Part shown: positions 7,700 to 17,151 of the stretch, one piece after another
Layout: the number at the start of each line of letters is the position of its first letter
Numbering within the stretch: the first letter of the stretch is position 1
Assembly (NCBI GenBank): GCA_028715885.1
Contig: JAQUQX010000003.1
Coordinates: 1 to 64,000 of the forward strand
Direction: 5' to 3'
Length of the DNA stretch: 64,000 nt
From: Candidatus Methanoperedens sp.
Lineage (GTDB): Archaea > Halobacteriota > Methanosarcinia > Methanosarcinales > Methanoperedenaceae
Made by a program: the position numbers and the translations under genes
Notes under the pieces: generated by a model
Databases searched by the model: none
Seen by the model: only the letters and a program-made list of their open reading frames with translations
Told to the model about the DNA's origin: nothing

Positions 7700-8575
7700 A
7701 TGAAAAACCTGTTTGCAAGAATAATATTAGTTTCAGTTCTAGTCTCTTTATTTGCCGGCTGCATCCAGCAGGCACCGACCGTAAATACAACAACCGCACC
7801 TACGGTTCCACAAGAATTACGTTTAGCAACGACAACATCCACATGCGATACGGGATTGCTCGATGTGCTGAACAAAAAATTCGAGGAAGCAAATAACGTA
7901 AAAATATTGACGGTATGCGAGGGGACAGGCAAGGCGATAGCGACCGGGGAATTGGGAGCCGCTGACGTTGTAATGGTTCACTCAGTACCGGCAGAGCTAA
8001 AAGCAGTCGCCAACGGGAGCTTCATAAACCGCACCTATATGATGTATAATTACTTCGTAATCATCGGACCAGAGAACGACCCGGCAAGAATAAAGAATGC
8101 CAGCAATGCTACGGATGCCTTCCGCAGGATAACCGCAAAACAGTCCCCATTCATATCGCGCGGCGACGATTCGGGCACGCATAAGATGGAATTATCCATC
8201 TGGAAAGCTGCAAATATCACGCCCGCAGGAACATGGTACCAATCCGTGGGCAAAGGTATGGGCGACACGATTACGACAGCCGATATCAAAAATGGCTATA
8301 CACTCTCTGACCGCGGGACATACCTTGCAATGAAGAATAAAATAAAGCTCAGGATTCTTTTTGAATCTGACCAGAAGTTTCTCTTCAATCCTTATCACGT
8401 TATGGCTGTAAACCCGACGAAGTTCCCGAATGTGAAATACGACCTTGCAATGAAATACATTAACTATGTGATTTCTCCGCAGGGACAGGATACCATAAGG
8501 AATTATGGAAAGGACAAATACGGGGACGGGCTTTTTGTACCTGAGGAAGATGCGGGCAACGTAACCAGTCCATGA
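7700..8575 (+). CDS. tupA: Tungstate ABC transporter substrate-binding lipoprotein
   Basis: 291 aa. Signal peptide with lipobox LFAGC (Cys at about 21), then a TupA-type periplasmic fold: LRLATTTSTCDTGLLDVL, the oxyanion-binding TSTxxxGLLD motif, and SRGDDSGTHKMELSIWK. Such proteins capture tungstate (some molybdate) outside the membrane and deliver it to TupBC. Its permease and ATPase are encoded ~10 kb downstream at 18357-19818, beyond the fwd operon, an unusual split. GGTGA Shine-Dalgarno 4 nt before the ATG; candidate operator at 7671-7690. Confidence 0.92.
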   Translation: MKNLFARIILVSVLVSLFAGCIQQAPTVNTTTAPTVPQELRLATTTSTCDTGLLDVLNKKFEEANNVKILTVCEGTGKAIATGELGAADVVMVHSVPAELKAVANGSFINRTYMMYNYFVIIGPENDPARIKNASNATDAFRRITAKQSPFISRGDDSGTHKMELSIWKAANITPAGTWYQSVGKGMGDTITTADIKNGYTLSDRGTYLAMKNKIKLRILFESDQKFLFNPYHVMAVNPTKFPNVKYDLAMKYINYVISPQGQDTIRNYGKDKYGDGLFVPEEDAGNVTSP

Positions 8576-8590
8576 ACTGAGGTGATTGGT

Positions 8591-9262
8591 TTGAACCACA
8601 CTGCTCCCAATGTTTGTATTCATGCAGATTACGGGAATCCATTCAAAGTACACGCAGAAAGGGAAGTCTCCATGGAAGATGTCTTGAAAAAAATCACTGA
8701 TCCATATCTACTATTCCAGATTGAGCGGGTAAGTTCCTTCCATGGATACCTCAGCACCGGCGCATTCATCGGAATCCAGATGCTCAACATCGCAAAAAGG
8801 GTGCTGGATGCTGGTCCCAAAGAGCAGCTGTATGTCACCTGTGAAACTTATAATTGCCTTCCAGACCCTTTCCAGATCCTTGCCGGTTGCACCATCGGGA
8901 ACAAGAAACTGAAAATCAGGGACTACGGCAAGATGGCTGTTCTTGTCAACAAGAGGGCGCCAGAAAATCAGATGCTAGTTAGAAGTGTCAGGATAGTGCT
9001 TGATCCTTCAAAAACCGCACAATATCCGAGACTTCATGAATGGTACATGAAAACAGGAAAAGTCTCTCATGAGGAGGCGATATCCATTCTGATAGATGCC
9101 GGGGAGAGCGTGTACACATATAAAATCATGAACATCGAATTGCCGGAAAAACCAGAAAAACGAATAGCTCTGTGCGCCAATTGCGGTGAGAGTTTTGTCC
9201 GGAAAAACGACGGGGCTCTATGTATGGGCTGTATGGAAAAGATAGGAGTAATAAAGGAGTAA
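8591..9262 (+). CDS. fwdE: Formylmethanofuran dehydrogenase-associated protein FwdE
   Basis: 223 aa, FmdE family. The core carries SSFHGYLSTGAFIGIQML and VTCETYNCLPDPFQILAGCTIGNK, the Cys/His-rich motif of the family, and the C-terminus a zinc ribbon CANCGESFVRKNDGALCMGCM. I prefer the TTG at 8591 because AGGTGA precedes it at the same spacing as for tupA; the GTG at 8582 is part of that Shine-Dalgarno. FmdE proteins are linked genetically to tungsten/molybdenum Fwd but their chemistry is not settled. First gene of the fwdEFACDB operon, 15 nt after tupA. Confidence 0.88.
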   Translation: MNHTAPNVCIHADYGNPFKVHAEREVSMEDVLKKITDPYLLFQIERVSSFHGYLSTGAFIGIQMLNIAKRVLDAGPKEQLYVTCETYNCLPDPFQILAGCTIGNKKLKIRDYGKMAVLVNKRAPENQMLVRSVRIVLDPSKTAQYPRLHEWYMKTGKVSHEEAISILIDAGESVYTYKIMNIELPEKPEKRIALCANCGESFVRKNDGALCMGCMEKIGVIKE

Positions 9263-9265
9263 TTT

Positions 9266-10294
9266 ATGAAAGAGGTAGTGTTTCAAACAAAGGAAGATAA
9301 GACACTTGTGTATCTTCCGGAAAAGTGTATAGGATGTTCAACATGTACGATGATTTGCCCAAAAGAGGATATGGTGATCGGTTCTGTGGGAGCAGTGGCA
9401 CGCGGGCTCATCAACAAAGATTTCCTTCAAAAAGGTAAAGGTGGATGCACATTATGCAGCATGTGCGCAAAGGTATGTCCGACAGGCGCGCTTGAGGTAA
9501 GAAAAGCAGGTAAGCTGGAGATGGATGACTCCTATCTGTACGGCGCATTGAAGCCCACAGTGGTCAAAGAAAATTGCGTTCACTGCGGGATGTGCGCAGA
9601 AGTGTGCCCACAGGATTGCATCGATGTACAGAAACGCAAACTTGCCCAGAACGGAAGCCTTGCTATGGATGGGAAAACCATCATCGACCAGAAATGCTGC
9701 GTCCACTGCGGCTGGTGCGCCTCGATATGTCCGGTTGAAGCAATTACAATGGAGAAACCATTTTCAGGGGAATTTTCACGGGATGAAAATGTATGCCAGG
9801 CTTGCCGCACCTGTGTTAATACCTGTCCATGCGATGCCCTGTTTAACAGGGAGTGGAAGGCGGGGGAGAGGGTTGAGAAAGTGACGCACCGGAAGGATGC
9901 CTGCATATACTGCGGCGCCTGTTCTGCCGCCTGTCCTGTCGGAGCAATAACAGTAAAAAAGACAGCAATACTTCCTGATATGAAGAAAAAGCAGATATTT
10001 GAGAAAAAGCTCACCGCGGAGCCAACTCCAAGACCTGTGCTGACCTCAACACTCATCACGGACGAAGAGGCATGTCTTGGCTGCGGCAACTGCGTAATCG
10101 CCTGCCCTGTCAACTCTTTATCCGATCCTTATCTTGCAGCAGGACATCTCAATGAGATCGACACCAAACCGCTGCTTGAGGTTGAGAACGGTAAAGTGAA
10201 AGTAGTGGATCAGGAAGTATGCGGCTCGTGTGCTACATGCAGCCTGATATGTCCCACGGATGCGATACGGCTTGAGAAAAGGGAGGTGGCATAA
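9266..10294 (+). CDS. fwdF: Polyferredoxin FwdF, eight [4Fe-4S] motifs
   Basis: 342 aa containing eight CxxCxxCxxxCP motifs spread along the chain (CIGCSTCTMICP, CTLCSMCAKVCP, CVHCGMCAEVCP, CVHCGWCASICP, CQACRTCVNTCP, CIYCGACSAACP, CLGCGNCVIACP, CGSCATCSLICP). It is the electron wire of the Fwd complex, linking the tungsten site of FwdB to ferredoxin or heterodisulfide reductase. Its stop overlaps the fwdA ATG by 1 nt. Confidence 0.95.
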   Translation: MKEVVFQTKEDKTLVYLPEKCIGCSTCTMICPKEDMVIGSVGAVARGLINKDFLQKGKGGCTLCSMCAKVCPTGALEVRKAGKLEMDDSYLYGALKPTVVKENCVHCGMCAEVCPQDCIDVQKRKLAQNGSLAMDGKTIIDQKCCVHCGWCASICPVEAITMEKPFSGEFSRDENVCQACRTCVNTCPCDALFNREWKAGERVEKVTHRKDACIYCGACSAACPVGAITVKKTAILPDMKKKQIFEKKLTAEPTPRPVLTSTLITDEEACLGCGNCVIACPVNSLSDPYLAAGHLNEIDTKPLLEVENGKVKVVDQEVCGSCATCSLICPTDAIRLEKREVA

Positions 10295-12066
10295 TGCCCG
10301 GAACAATGATTATAAGGAACGGATATGTTTTCGATCCTTTGAATGAAATTGATGGGGAAATAAAAGACATATTTATCAAAGATGGTAAGATCGTAGATGA
10401 TTTAAAAGGCAGCAGTATGCGGGATGCAAAAGTAATTGATGCAAAGGGTAAGACCGTGATGCCTGGCGGTGTTGACTCACACTCTCATGTCGCCGGCGCA
10501 AAGGTGAACGGAGGAAGGATGATGTGCCCTGAGGACCGCTACAAATGGGTGACAAAAAAGACAGACCTGACCCACAGCGGGAGCGGGAATACAGTACCTT
10601 CGGTGTACATCCAGGGTTATGATTATGCAAAAATGGGATATACCACAGTCTTTGAAGCGGCAATACCTCCGATGGAAGCGCGGCATACTCATGAAGAGAT
10701 GCGCTCAACCCCAATCCTTGATATGGGCGGGTATCTTGTGCTTGGCAATAACTGGTTCATAATGCGCTACATCAAGGCCGGGGATATGGAAAAAGCTGCG
10801 GCTTATGTCGCCTGGATGATGAGGACACACAAAGCCTACGGGATAAAGTGCGTCAATCCTGCGGGGGTTGAAAACTGGGGCTGGGGAAGGAATGTGAGTT
10901 CCCTTGATGAGCCGAATATCCACTTCGGGATAACTCCCAGGGAAGTTATCCACGGGCTTGCAGAAGTAAACGAAATGCTGGGAATGCCCATGTCCCTGCA
11001 CCTCCATGCCAATAATCTGGGGCATCCGGGATGCTGGGAAACTACAAGGGATTCTCTTGATGTTACACGCGATGTAAAGGTAAAGTGCAACATGGATGTA
11101 GAATGGCAAAAGACAAAGATTGATCCGCAGAGGAAACAGAGCGTATATCTGGCGCATGCCCAGTTCAACTCGTTCGGCGGTACCTCATGGGGGGATTTTA
11201 CGTCCGGAGCCAAAGGTATTGTAGATTATGTAAACAAGTCTGATCATGTTGTGATAGATAACGGCGCAGTTCCCTTTGGACCAGCCACAGTAATGACCGG
11301 GGACGGACCTGCGATACATCATCTGTATAAACTAACCGGCAACAAGTGGTCTAATAAGGACGTTGAGCTTGAGTGTGGTTCAGGTATCCTTTCATTCAAT
11401 TACCTGAAAGCAAATCCGGTACACAGCGTGGAATGGGCTATCGGGCTTGAGCTTTTGCTTCTTGTCAACGACCCATGGAAGACCATCCTGACCACAGACC
11501 ATCCCAACGGAGGTCCATTCACCAAATACCCCCAGTTGATCTCATGGATAATGTCAAAGAAAGCGAGGGATGCCACTTTTGCTGAATGCCACAAGTGGGC
11601 GCAGGACAGGAGCAGCCTCGGAGGATGCGACCGCGAGATGACACTCTACGATATAGCAATCCTCACAAGGGCAAACCCTGCAAGGACTGTTGGGATAGCT
11701 CACAGGAAAGGACATCTTGGAGCAGGAGCGGATGGGGATGTCACCATCTATGACTTTGATCCCACGAAATTAGAAGTGAATGATTCTACAAAGATCATTC
11801 GAGGGTTCCAGAACGCAGCTTACACCATAAAGGACGGCGGGGTTGTGGCACAGAATGGGCAGGTAATGTCTGTTCCCTATGGCAGGACATTCTTCAGCGA
11901 AGCGCATATGGACGATGGGCTTGAGAAAGAAATGTTAAAAGACGTAAAAGAGTGGTTCAAGTACTACACCCTGGGATTTGCGAATTACCCGGTTCCTGAT
12001 AAGTATATCCGCAATCCTGCGCCTGTGCAGGTAAACAAACCCCTTGAAGCGATTGTGGGGAGGTGA
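10294..12066 (+). CDS. fwdA: Formylmethanofuran dehydrogenase subunit A
   Basis: 590 aa, amidohydrolase fold with metal ligands DSHSH (H63, H65) and a downstream TTDHPNGGPFTKYP containing the conserved Asp. FwdA condenses formate, delivered through an internal channel from FwdB, with methanofuran to give formylmethanofuran, or hydrolyses it in the reverse, methane-oxidising direction. Preceded by GGAGGTGG. Length and motifs are those of intact methanogen FwdA. Confidence 0.96.
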   Translation: MPGTMIIRNGYVFDPLNEIDGEIKDIFIKDGKIVDDLKGSSMRDAKVIDAKGKTVMPGGVDSHSHVAGAKVNGGRMMCPEDRYKWVTKKTDLTHSGSGNTVPSVYIQGYDYAKMGYTTVFEAAIPPMEARHTHEEMRSTPILDMGGYLVLGNNWFIMRYIKAGDMEKAAAYVAWMMRTHKAYGIKCVNPAGVENWGWGRNVSSLDEPNIHFGITPREVIHGLAEVNEMLGMPMSLHLHANNLGHPGCWETTRDSLDVTRDVKVKCNMDVEWQKTKIDPQRKQSVYLAHAQFNSFGGTSWGDFTSGAKGIVDYVNKSDHVVIDNGAVPFGPATVMTGDGPAIHHLYKLTGNKWSNKDVELECGSGILSFNYLKANPVHSVEWAIGLELLLLVNDPWKTILTTDHPNGGPFTKYPQLISWIMSKKARDATFAECHKWAQDRSSLGGCDREMTLYDIAILTRANPARTVGIAHRKGHLGAGADGDVTIYDFDPTKLEVNDSTKIIRGFQNAAYTIKDGGVVAQNGQVMSVPYGRTFFSEAHMDDGLEKEMLKDVKEWFKYYTLGFANYPVPDKYIRNPAPVQVNKPLEAIVGR

Positions 12067-12071
12067 AAGTG

Positions 12072-12881
12072 ATGATAGAAGTAATACTCAGACCAAAAGG
12101 CAGCATCGATATCATGGTTGAGGCAGAAGTCATTAACCCGGACATCTTTGCGGGAAAGACGATGAGTGAAATTGAACAGTTAATCGTCTGGCAGGGAGCA
12201 AAACAACTTCCACTTTCCGGGTTCTTTGATGTTGAGGGAAGCGCAGGGAGTACGGCAGCAGATACAAAGATCATTGTAAGAGGCAATGTGCCCAGAGTCA
12301 AACATATAGGGCATGGCATGAAAGCCGGAGAGATAGTGATTGAAGGCTCATCAGACATGCATGTCGGCTCTGAAATGATAGGAGGAAGTATTCTTGTGAA
12401 AGGCGACGCAGGTTCATGGGCTGGCATGGAGATGAAAGGCGGGACTTTGCATATAATTGGAAATGCTGGCGACCATGTTGGATGCGCTTACAGGGGAAGC
12501 TGGCGAGGAATGAATGGAGGGAAGATAATGATTGACGGTAACGCCAGGAGCCAGCTCGGAGGCGGAATGAGCGGGGGAGAGATCCATGTTGGCGGGAGCG
12601 TTGAGAATTTCGCAGGGATAAGAATGAATAGCGGTCTTATTGTGGTAAAAGGCGATGCCATCCGCGGCGTGGGCGCGCAAATGTCAGGCGGTACTTTTGT
12701 CGTAAGCGGGAAAATCAGGCAATTATCTCCAGGCTTTGAATATGCAGGCACTGAAAAGAACCCGAAAGTTGGTGAAACTGTGATATCAGGAGAATTCATG
12801 AAATTCGCGGGCGACTATGCGGTAAGTAAGACACCAAAAGGAATTTTGTATGCATCAAAAGAAGCCAATGAGGGGGTGTGA
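12072..12881 (+). CDS. fwdC: Formylmethanofuran dehydrogenase subunit C
   Basis: 269 aa rich in Gly-containing repeats of the GSILVKGDAGSWAGMEMKGG type, the right-handed beta-helix shared with the glutamate synthase GXGXG domain. It scaffolds FwdA and FwdB. Start at ATG 12072 with GGAGGTGA 6 nt before; a GTG at 12063 lies inside that Shine-Dalgarno and overlaps the fwdA stop. Confidence 0.94.
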   Translation: MIEVILRPKGSIDIMVEAEVINPDIFAGKTMSEIEQLIVWQGAKQLPLSGFFDVEGSAGSTAADTKIIVRGNVPRVKHIGHGMKAGEIVIEGSSDMHVGSEMIGGSILVKGDAGSWAGMEMKGGTLHIIGNAGDHVGCAYRGSWRGMNGGKIMIDGNARSQLGGGMSGGEIHVGGSVENFAGIRMNSGLIVVKGDAIRGVGAQMSGGTFVVSGKIRQLSPGFEYAGTEKNPKVGETVISGEFMKFAGDYAVSKTPKGILYASKEANEGV

Positions 12882-12884
12882 AAA

Positions 12885-13280
12885 ATGAGGATCAAGGTAT
12901 TATTGAACTCAGGAAGCACGATAAATGAGGGGAGGTTCGCCAAGGGAGGGGACAAACTTTCACCAGGATACCAGGAGGAATGCGCGGTGGCAGTTATCCA
13001 TCCCAAAATATTCAAGGAGCTTGGCAGCCCGCAGCGTGTGAAAATAATTTCACATGATGAAACGCGCGAGGTCGTTGTCACTGCAAAGTGTGAGGATTCG
13101 GTGACAGAGGAACAGATATTCATGCCAAGATCGATATGGCCAAACGTGGTTGTAGAACCTGAGACGTTTTCCACAGGGTCTCCCCTCTACAAGGGAAGTC
13201 CGGTATTCATAGAAGCTACGGATGAAGAAGTGAAAAGCGCAGAAGACATTGTATTGAAAGTCTATGCAGGGAGGAGATAA
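12885..13280 (+). CDS. fwdD: Formylmethanofuran dehydrogenase subunit D
   Basis: 131 aa molybdopterin-dinucleotide-binding barrel (MopB C-terminal type), with the SPGYQEECAVAVIHPKIFKEL and FMPRSIWPNVVVEPETF segments. In this enzyme family the domain, fused in other oxidoreductases, is a separate subunit that completes the pterin pocket of FwdB. GGGGGTG Shine-Dalgarno before ATG 12885; fwdB starts 1 nt after its stop. Confidence 0.93.
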   Translation: MRIKVLLNSGSTINEGRFAKGGDKLSPGYQEECAVAVIHPKIFKELGSPQRVKIISHDETREVVVTAKCEDSVTEEQIFMPRSIWPNVVVEPETFSTGSPLYKGSPVFIEATDEEVKSAEDIVLKVYAGRR

Positions 13281-13281
13281 C

Positions 13282-14583
13282 ATGCTCAGCAAGAACATTA
13301 TCTGCCCGGTATGCGGGGCATCATGTGATGATATACAGGTTGATTACGATGGCGAAAACATTACTGTGAAGAACGCCTGCAAGATGGGCAATGCCAAATT
13401 CCATGAAATTGTAAGTCATCACAGGATAAGAGAACCGCAGATAAAAGAAAATGGAATATTTAGAAAAGCGCAATGGGGCGAGGCACTGGAGAGGGCTGCC
13501 GAAATACTTGTCAACGCAAAGCGCCCCCTTCTCTTTATGGGAAGTGAGACCTCCTGCGAAGCTATGGAAGTGGGTCTTCATATCGCTGAGTATCTTGGTG
13601 CAGTGGTGGATTCCAATGCCACCGAGTGCCATGGGCCGACTGCGATGGGTATTCAGGAAGCCGGAAGGGTAGGATCTACTGCAGGCCAGCCAAAGCTCAG
13701 GAGCAGCCTTGCGATCTACTGGGGAGCCAACCCGCTTGAATCCATGCCAAGGCACATGTCGCGGTACAGTGTATTCCCGCGGGGATACTGGACAAAGCGT
13801 GGAAGGTTTGACAGGACCATAATTACCGTTGATCCGCGAAGATCGATTACTGCCGATGCTTCAGACCTGCATGTGCAGCTTAAACCCAACACGGATTATG
13901 AACTGCTGTCAGCCCTCCTGACACTCTTGCATGGCAAGAAGCCCCATCCTTCGGTGGAAGAGATAACCGGAGTTTCCATTTCTACGATGGAAGAGATGCT
14001 GGAGATAATGAAAAGCACCAGCTTCGGTGCGATATACGTTGGACTGGGCCTGGCATCATCATATGGCAAGCACAGGAATACCGAGCTTGCATTAAACCTT
14101 GTAAAGGAACTCAACAACCACACAAAGTTCGTGATAGGGGCTCTTCGGGGTCACTGCAATGTCGCAGGATTCAACATATTAGCTTCTTATCTCTACGGTT
14201 ACCCCTTCGGGCTTGACTTTGCGCGCGGGTTCCCACGATATAATCCTGGCGAGTACACGGCTGTTGACGTACTCAGAGAACATGATGTGGATGCTGCGTT
14301 TGTTATGTCGGCTGACCTTGTATCCCATTTCCCTGCAACGTGTGCTGAATACCTGAAGGAGATACCCATGGCATGCCTTGACATTGCGCCATGCCCGACC
14401 ACACTGGCTTCTGATGTGGTGCTTCCGGGCGTTATCGATGCCATGGAATGCGACGGTACGTTCTACAGGCTGGATGATGTGCCTGTTTATTTCCAGCCGT
14501 TCACAAAGTCGCCCTTTGGATTCACAGAAAGCAATGAAGATACGATGAAGCAGTTGTTTGAGAAGATAAAGAAAATCAAATAA
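13282..14583 (+). CDS. fwdB: Formylmethanofuran dehydrogenase subunit B (catalytic, W/Mo)
   Basis: 433 aa. Cys8, Cys11, Cys15 and Cys33 form the N-terminal [4Fe-4S] site; Cys116 in TECHGPTAMG is the expected tungsten/molybdenum ligand, so this is the cysteine and not the selenocysteine isoform. FwdB reduces CO2 to formate or the reverse at a bis-pterin cofactor. Start at ATG 13282, directly after GGAGGAG; an in-frame ATG at 13264 would overlap fwdD and has no better signal. The neighbouring TupABC suggests tungsten, which sequence alone cannot prove. Confidence 0.95.
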   Translation: MLSKNIICPVCGASCDDIQVDYDGENITVKNACKMGNAKFHEIVSHHRIREPQIKENGIFRKAQWGEALERAAEILVNAKRPLLFMGSETSCEAMEVGLHIAEYLGAVVDSNATECHGPTAMGIQEAGRVGSTAGQPKLRSSLAIYWGANPLESMPRHMSRYSVFPRGYWTKRGRFDRTIITVDPRRSITADASDLHVQLKPNTDYELLSALLTLLHGKKPHPSVEEITGVSISTMEEMLEIMKSTSFGAIYVGLGLASSYGKHRNTELALNLVKELNNHTKFVIGALRGHCNVAGFNILASYLYGYPFGLDFARGFPRYNPGEYTAVDVLREHDVDAAFVMSADLVSHFPATCAEYLKEIPMACLDIAPCPTTLASDVVLPGVIDAMECDGTFYRLDDVPVYFQPFTKSPFGFTESNEDTMKQLFEKIKKIK

Positions 14584-14645
14584 TAAATAACCGCAGATGA
14601 ACGCCCCAAACCGCGCCTCATGAATATCTGGGTTCATCTACGACA

Positions 14646-14728
14646 AGAACACGGATTGCACGGATGAAACTGATGGGCACGGATTTCGTATCCGCGAAAA
14701 TCCGTCTAATCCGTGTCATCCGTGTTCT
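14646..14728. repeat. 83-bp MITE-like inverted repeat
   Basis: The 20-bp ends (14646-14665 and 14709-14728) are inverted repeats with 2 mismatches, beginning AGAACACGGATTG, and the interior holds further CACGGAT/ATCCG words. It fills the gap between fwdB and the fdhD-like gene and would form a strong hairpin, perhaps ending the fwd transcript. A short relative lies at 6599-6645. Confidence 0.65.
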
Positions 14729-14752
14729 GTTACAATCACACTGGAACGAAAA

Positions 14753-15580
14753 ATGAAAGAAAACTGGCACATGGAAAAAACAGGTAACTGGGAAAGCTAC
14801 TGGAAGGATGAGGCGCATGATTCTTCAGCTCCATATATTTTAACAGAGTGCGTGGAAATCTCCGGAGAGGAGCGAAAAGAACTTGAATTGGATGTTGTGG
14901 AAGAAGAAAGCATAAAAATCATGCTTGACGGGCGACACCTTGTCACCCTTCTTGCCCTTCCGAGAAAGCTTCATGAACTTGCTGTGGGATTTCTAATATG
15001 CGAGGGCGTTCTTAAAAGAATAGAAGACATTCTTTCGATACAGGTGCAAGAAGATACCGTATTTTGCGAAAGCATAATAGACGCCGGCGAACTTGAACTG
15101 TGGACAGAGGTCAGAAGCTCAGGCTGTATAGGCATCAAGTCATCATGGGAAGGGATTGAATCCCTATCCTCAGGGGTCAGAATTGAAAAAGAAGTGCTGT
15201 TGAATGCTATCGAACAGATTAAAGAGCGGGGTAAGCTCTGGAGGAGAACCGGCGGCACCCACTCCTCGCTTATTTGCACTAAAGAAGGCGATATTGTATC
15301 GTTTTGCGAGGATGTCAGCAGGGCGTGTTCCGTGGACAAGGCTGCCGGAGCGGCGCTGCTTTCGGGAAGAGACCTTTCAAAATGTGCTCTCGTAACCACT
15401 GGGAGGCTTTCAGGCGGGATGGTGGCAAAGGCGGCGCGTGCCGGGATTCCGATCGTTGTGAGCAAGGCTGCGCCGTTGAGCACGGGAGTTTTGCTTTCAA
15501 AAAGGATCGGGATGACACTTGTGGCATTTGTGAGGAAACCGAATCTGTATATATATTCAGGCGAGGAAAGGGTCGTATAA
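14753..15580 (+). CDS. fdhD: FdhD-family sulfurtransferase-like protein
   Basis: 275 aa. FdhD hallmarks are present: PRKLHELAVGFLICEGV, RRTGGTHSSLI (usual TGG.HxA), EDVSRACSVDKAAGAALL and TTGRLSGGMVAKAARAGIPIVVSKAAPLSTGVLLS. Known FdhD moves sulfur from a cysteine desulfurase to bis-pterin Mo/W cofactors, needed for formate-dehydrogenase activity. Here the usual CxxC loop is replaced by SSGCIG, leaving only Cys125. Its place after fwdB suggests it serves Fwd. The ATG at 14753 is used; an ATG at 14771 is an alternative. Confidence 0.85.
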   Translation: MKENWHMEKTGNWESYWKDEAHDSSAPYILTECVEISGEERKELELDVVEEESIKIMLDGRHLVTLLALPRKLHELAVGFLICEGVLKRIEDILSIQVQEDTVFCESIIDAGELELWTEVRSSGCIGIKSSWEGIESLSSGVRIEKEVLLNAIEQIKERGKLWRRTGGTHSSLICTKEGDIVSFCEDVSRACSVDKAAGAALLSGRDLSKCALVTTGRLSGGMVAKAARAGIPIVVSKAAPLSTGVLLSKRIGMTLVAFVRKPNLYIYSGEERVV

Positions 15581-15616
15581 AATAACTTTTAAATTTTGGA
15601 TTATGAGGTAATAACC

Positions 15617-17083
15617 ATGCTGGAAGGAAAATTATTGATTGGAGGAAAATGGTTATCTTGCGAGCGGAAGTTCGAATCTCTGAACCCTGCTACAGGTGAG
15701 GTTATCGGGAGGGCATGTCTTGCAGGTAACAAAGAAGTAACAGATGCTGTCGAGGCTGCAAGGTTTGCCCAGGAAAGCTGGAAAAAGACTGACTTAAGTG
15801 AAAGAGCAAGAATTTTTATCCGGATCGGGGACGAGATCCTGAAAAGAAAACAGAAACTGAAGACGCTCATAACACTGGAAATGGGTCGTCCGCTGTTCGA
15901 ATCCGAAATCGAGGTGCTGAAAACCTCCGAAATGGTAAAATATTTTGCAAATGAGGGTAAAACATTCCTGGAGGGGGATGCGATTCCAATTAGCCCAGAT
16001 ACATTCAGCTTTACCAGATTAGAACCCGTCGGAGTGGTTGGAGTTATCAAGCCTTGGAACTATCCTTTGTTACTTCCATTCTGGGCTATAGCCCCTGCAC
16101 TTATTGCAGGTAATACTGTTGTATTGAAGCCCTCTGACCTGACGCCTTTTGTTGGAATAGAGATAGGTAAAATATGCCAGGACGCCGGGGTTCCGGAAGG
16201 CGTGATAAATATTGTAACCGGGGACGGTATCACAGGAGAATGTCTTGTCCGTTCGGATATTGATATGGTGTCATTTACAGGGAGTTCTGAGACTGGCAAA
16301 AATATCATGAAAAGCTCTGCTGAAAAATTGCACCGGATATCTCTTGAGTTAGGGGGCAGTGATGCTTTTATTGTTTTCAAAGATGCCGACATCGAGGAAG
16401 CGATAAACGGTGCAGTCTGGGGAAGATTCATGAACTGCGGGCAGGTTTGCGTCTCCCCCAAAAGGATCTTTGTGGAAGATGGCATAGCAGATAGTTTCAT
16501 TGAAGGATTTGTAAATAAGACCAGGAGTCTTGTCATTGGAAAGGGTTTAGAGCCAGGTACGGATATAGGCCCGATGGTCAGTATGGAACAGCGAGAGAAA
16601 CTTGAACTGCAAGTAGAAGATGCTGTCAGGAAAGGTGCAGTAATTGAATGCGGCGGGAAAATACCTTTGTCGCTGCAGGATGGATATTACTACGAACCTA
16701 CAGTTCTTACAGGAGTTAACCATGAAATGAGAGTAATGAATGAAGAAGTGTTCGGACCTGTAGCAGTTATTTCAGTTTTTGAAAACATGGATGAAGCCAT
16801 TGCTCTTGCAAATGGAACGGTATATGGGTTAGGTTCATCCGTATGGACAAAGAACCTGGATACCGCAATGCGCATGTCTTCGCATCTGGAGTGCGGGATG
16901 GTATGGGTAAATGAAATATGCACGCTGCACCCGCAATGTCCCTGGGGTGGGATAAAGCATAGCGGGATGGGTAAAGACTTATCCAGATACGGCATCAGGG
17001 AATTTGTCAGTATCAAGCATGTAAATATTAACCTCGGAAATGAAAAAACAAGACCGTGGTGGTTCCCGTATGGGCGAGGATAA
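15617..17083 (+). CDS. NAD(P)-dependent aldehyde dehydrogenase
   Basis: 488 aa with the full ALDH-superfamily set: PWNYPLLLPFWAIAPALIAGNTVVLKPS, FTGSSETGK, catalytic Glu in LELGGSDAFIV, nucleophile Cys in NCGQVCVSPKR, and EVFGPV near the end. Most like succinate-semialdehyde/betaine-aldehyde types; substrate not determinable. Start at ATG 15617, which has GAGGT upstream; a TTG at 15596 is less likely. Its place between fdhD-like and moeA may be incidental or may link aldehyde oxidation to the tungsten island. Confidence 0.9.
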   Translation: MLEGKLLIGGKWLSCERKFESLNPATGEVIGRACLAGNKEVTDAVEAARFAQESWKKTDLSERARIFIRIGDEILKRKQKLKTLITLEMGRPLFESEIEVLKTSEMVKYFANEGKTFLEGDAIPISPDTFSFTRLEPVGVVGVIKPWNYPLLLPFWAIAPALIAGNTVVLKPSDLTPFVGIEIGKICQDAGVPEGVINIVTGDGITGECLVRSDIDMVSFTGSSETGKNIMKSSAEKLHRISLELGGSDAFIVFKDADIEEAINGAVWGRFMNCGQVCVSPKRIFVEDGIADSFIEGFVNKTRSLVIGKGLEPGTDIGPMVSMEQREKLELQVEDAVRKGAVIECGGKIPLSLQDGYYYEPTVLTGVNHEMRVMNEEVFGPVAVISVFENMDEAIALANGTVYGLGSSVWTKNLDTAMRMSSHLECGMVWVNEICTLHPQCPWGGIKHSGMGKDLSRYGIREFVSIKHVNINLGNEKTRPWWFPYGRG

Positions 17084-17151
17084 ATAAGGCCACAGCAGCC
17101 CATCAAACAATTTTAAAAAAATGAAAAGCATGGACAAGTTTAAAGAAAAAT

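Noticed and set aside
9452-10113. Long minus-strand frames opposite fwdF
   Set aside because: They are mirror images of the Cys-rich polyferredoxin codons, with no start signals.
13627-13632. Selenocysteine or pyrrolysine recoding in Fwd subunits
   Set aside because: The active-site codon is TGC (Cys116) and no in-frame TGA or TAG interrupts the operon genes.
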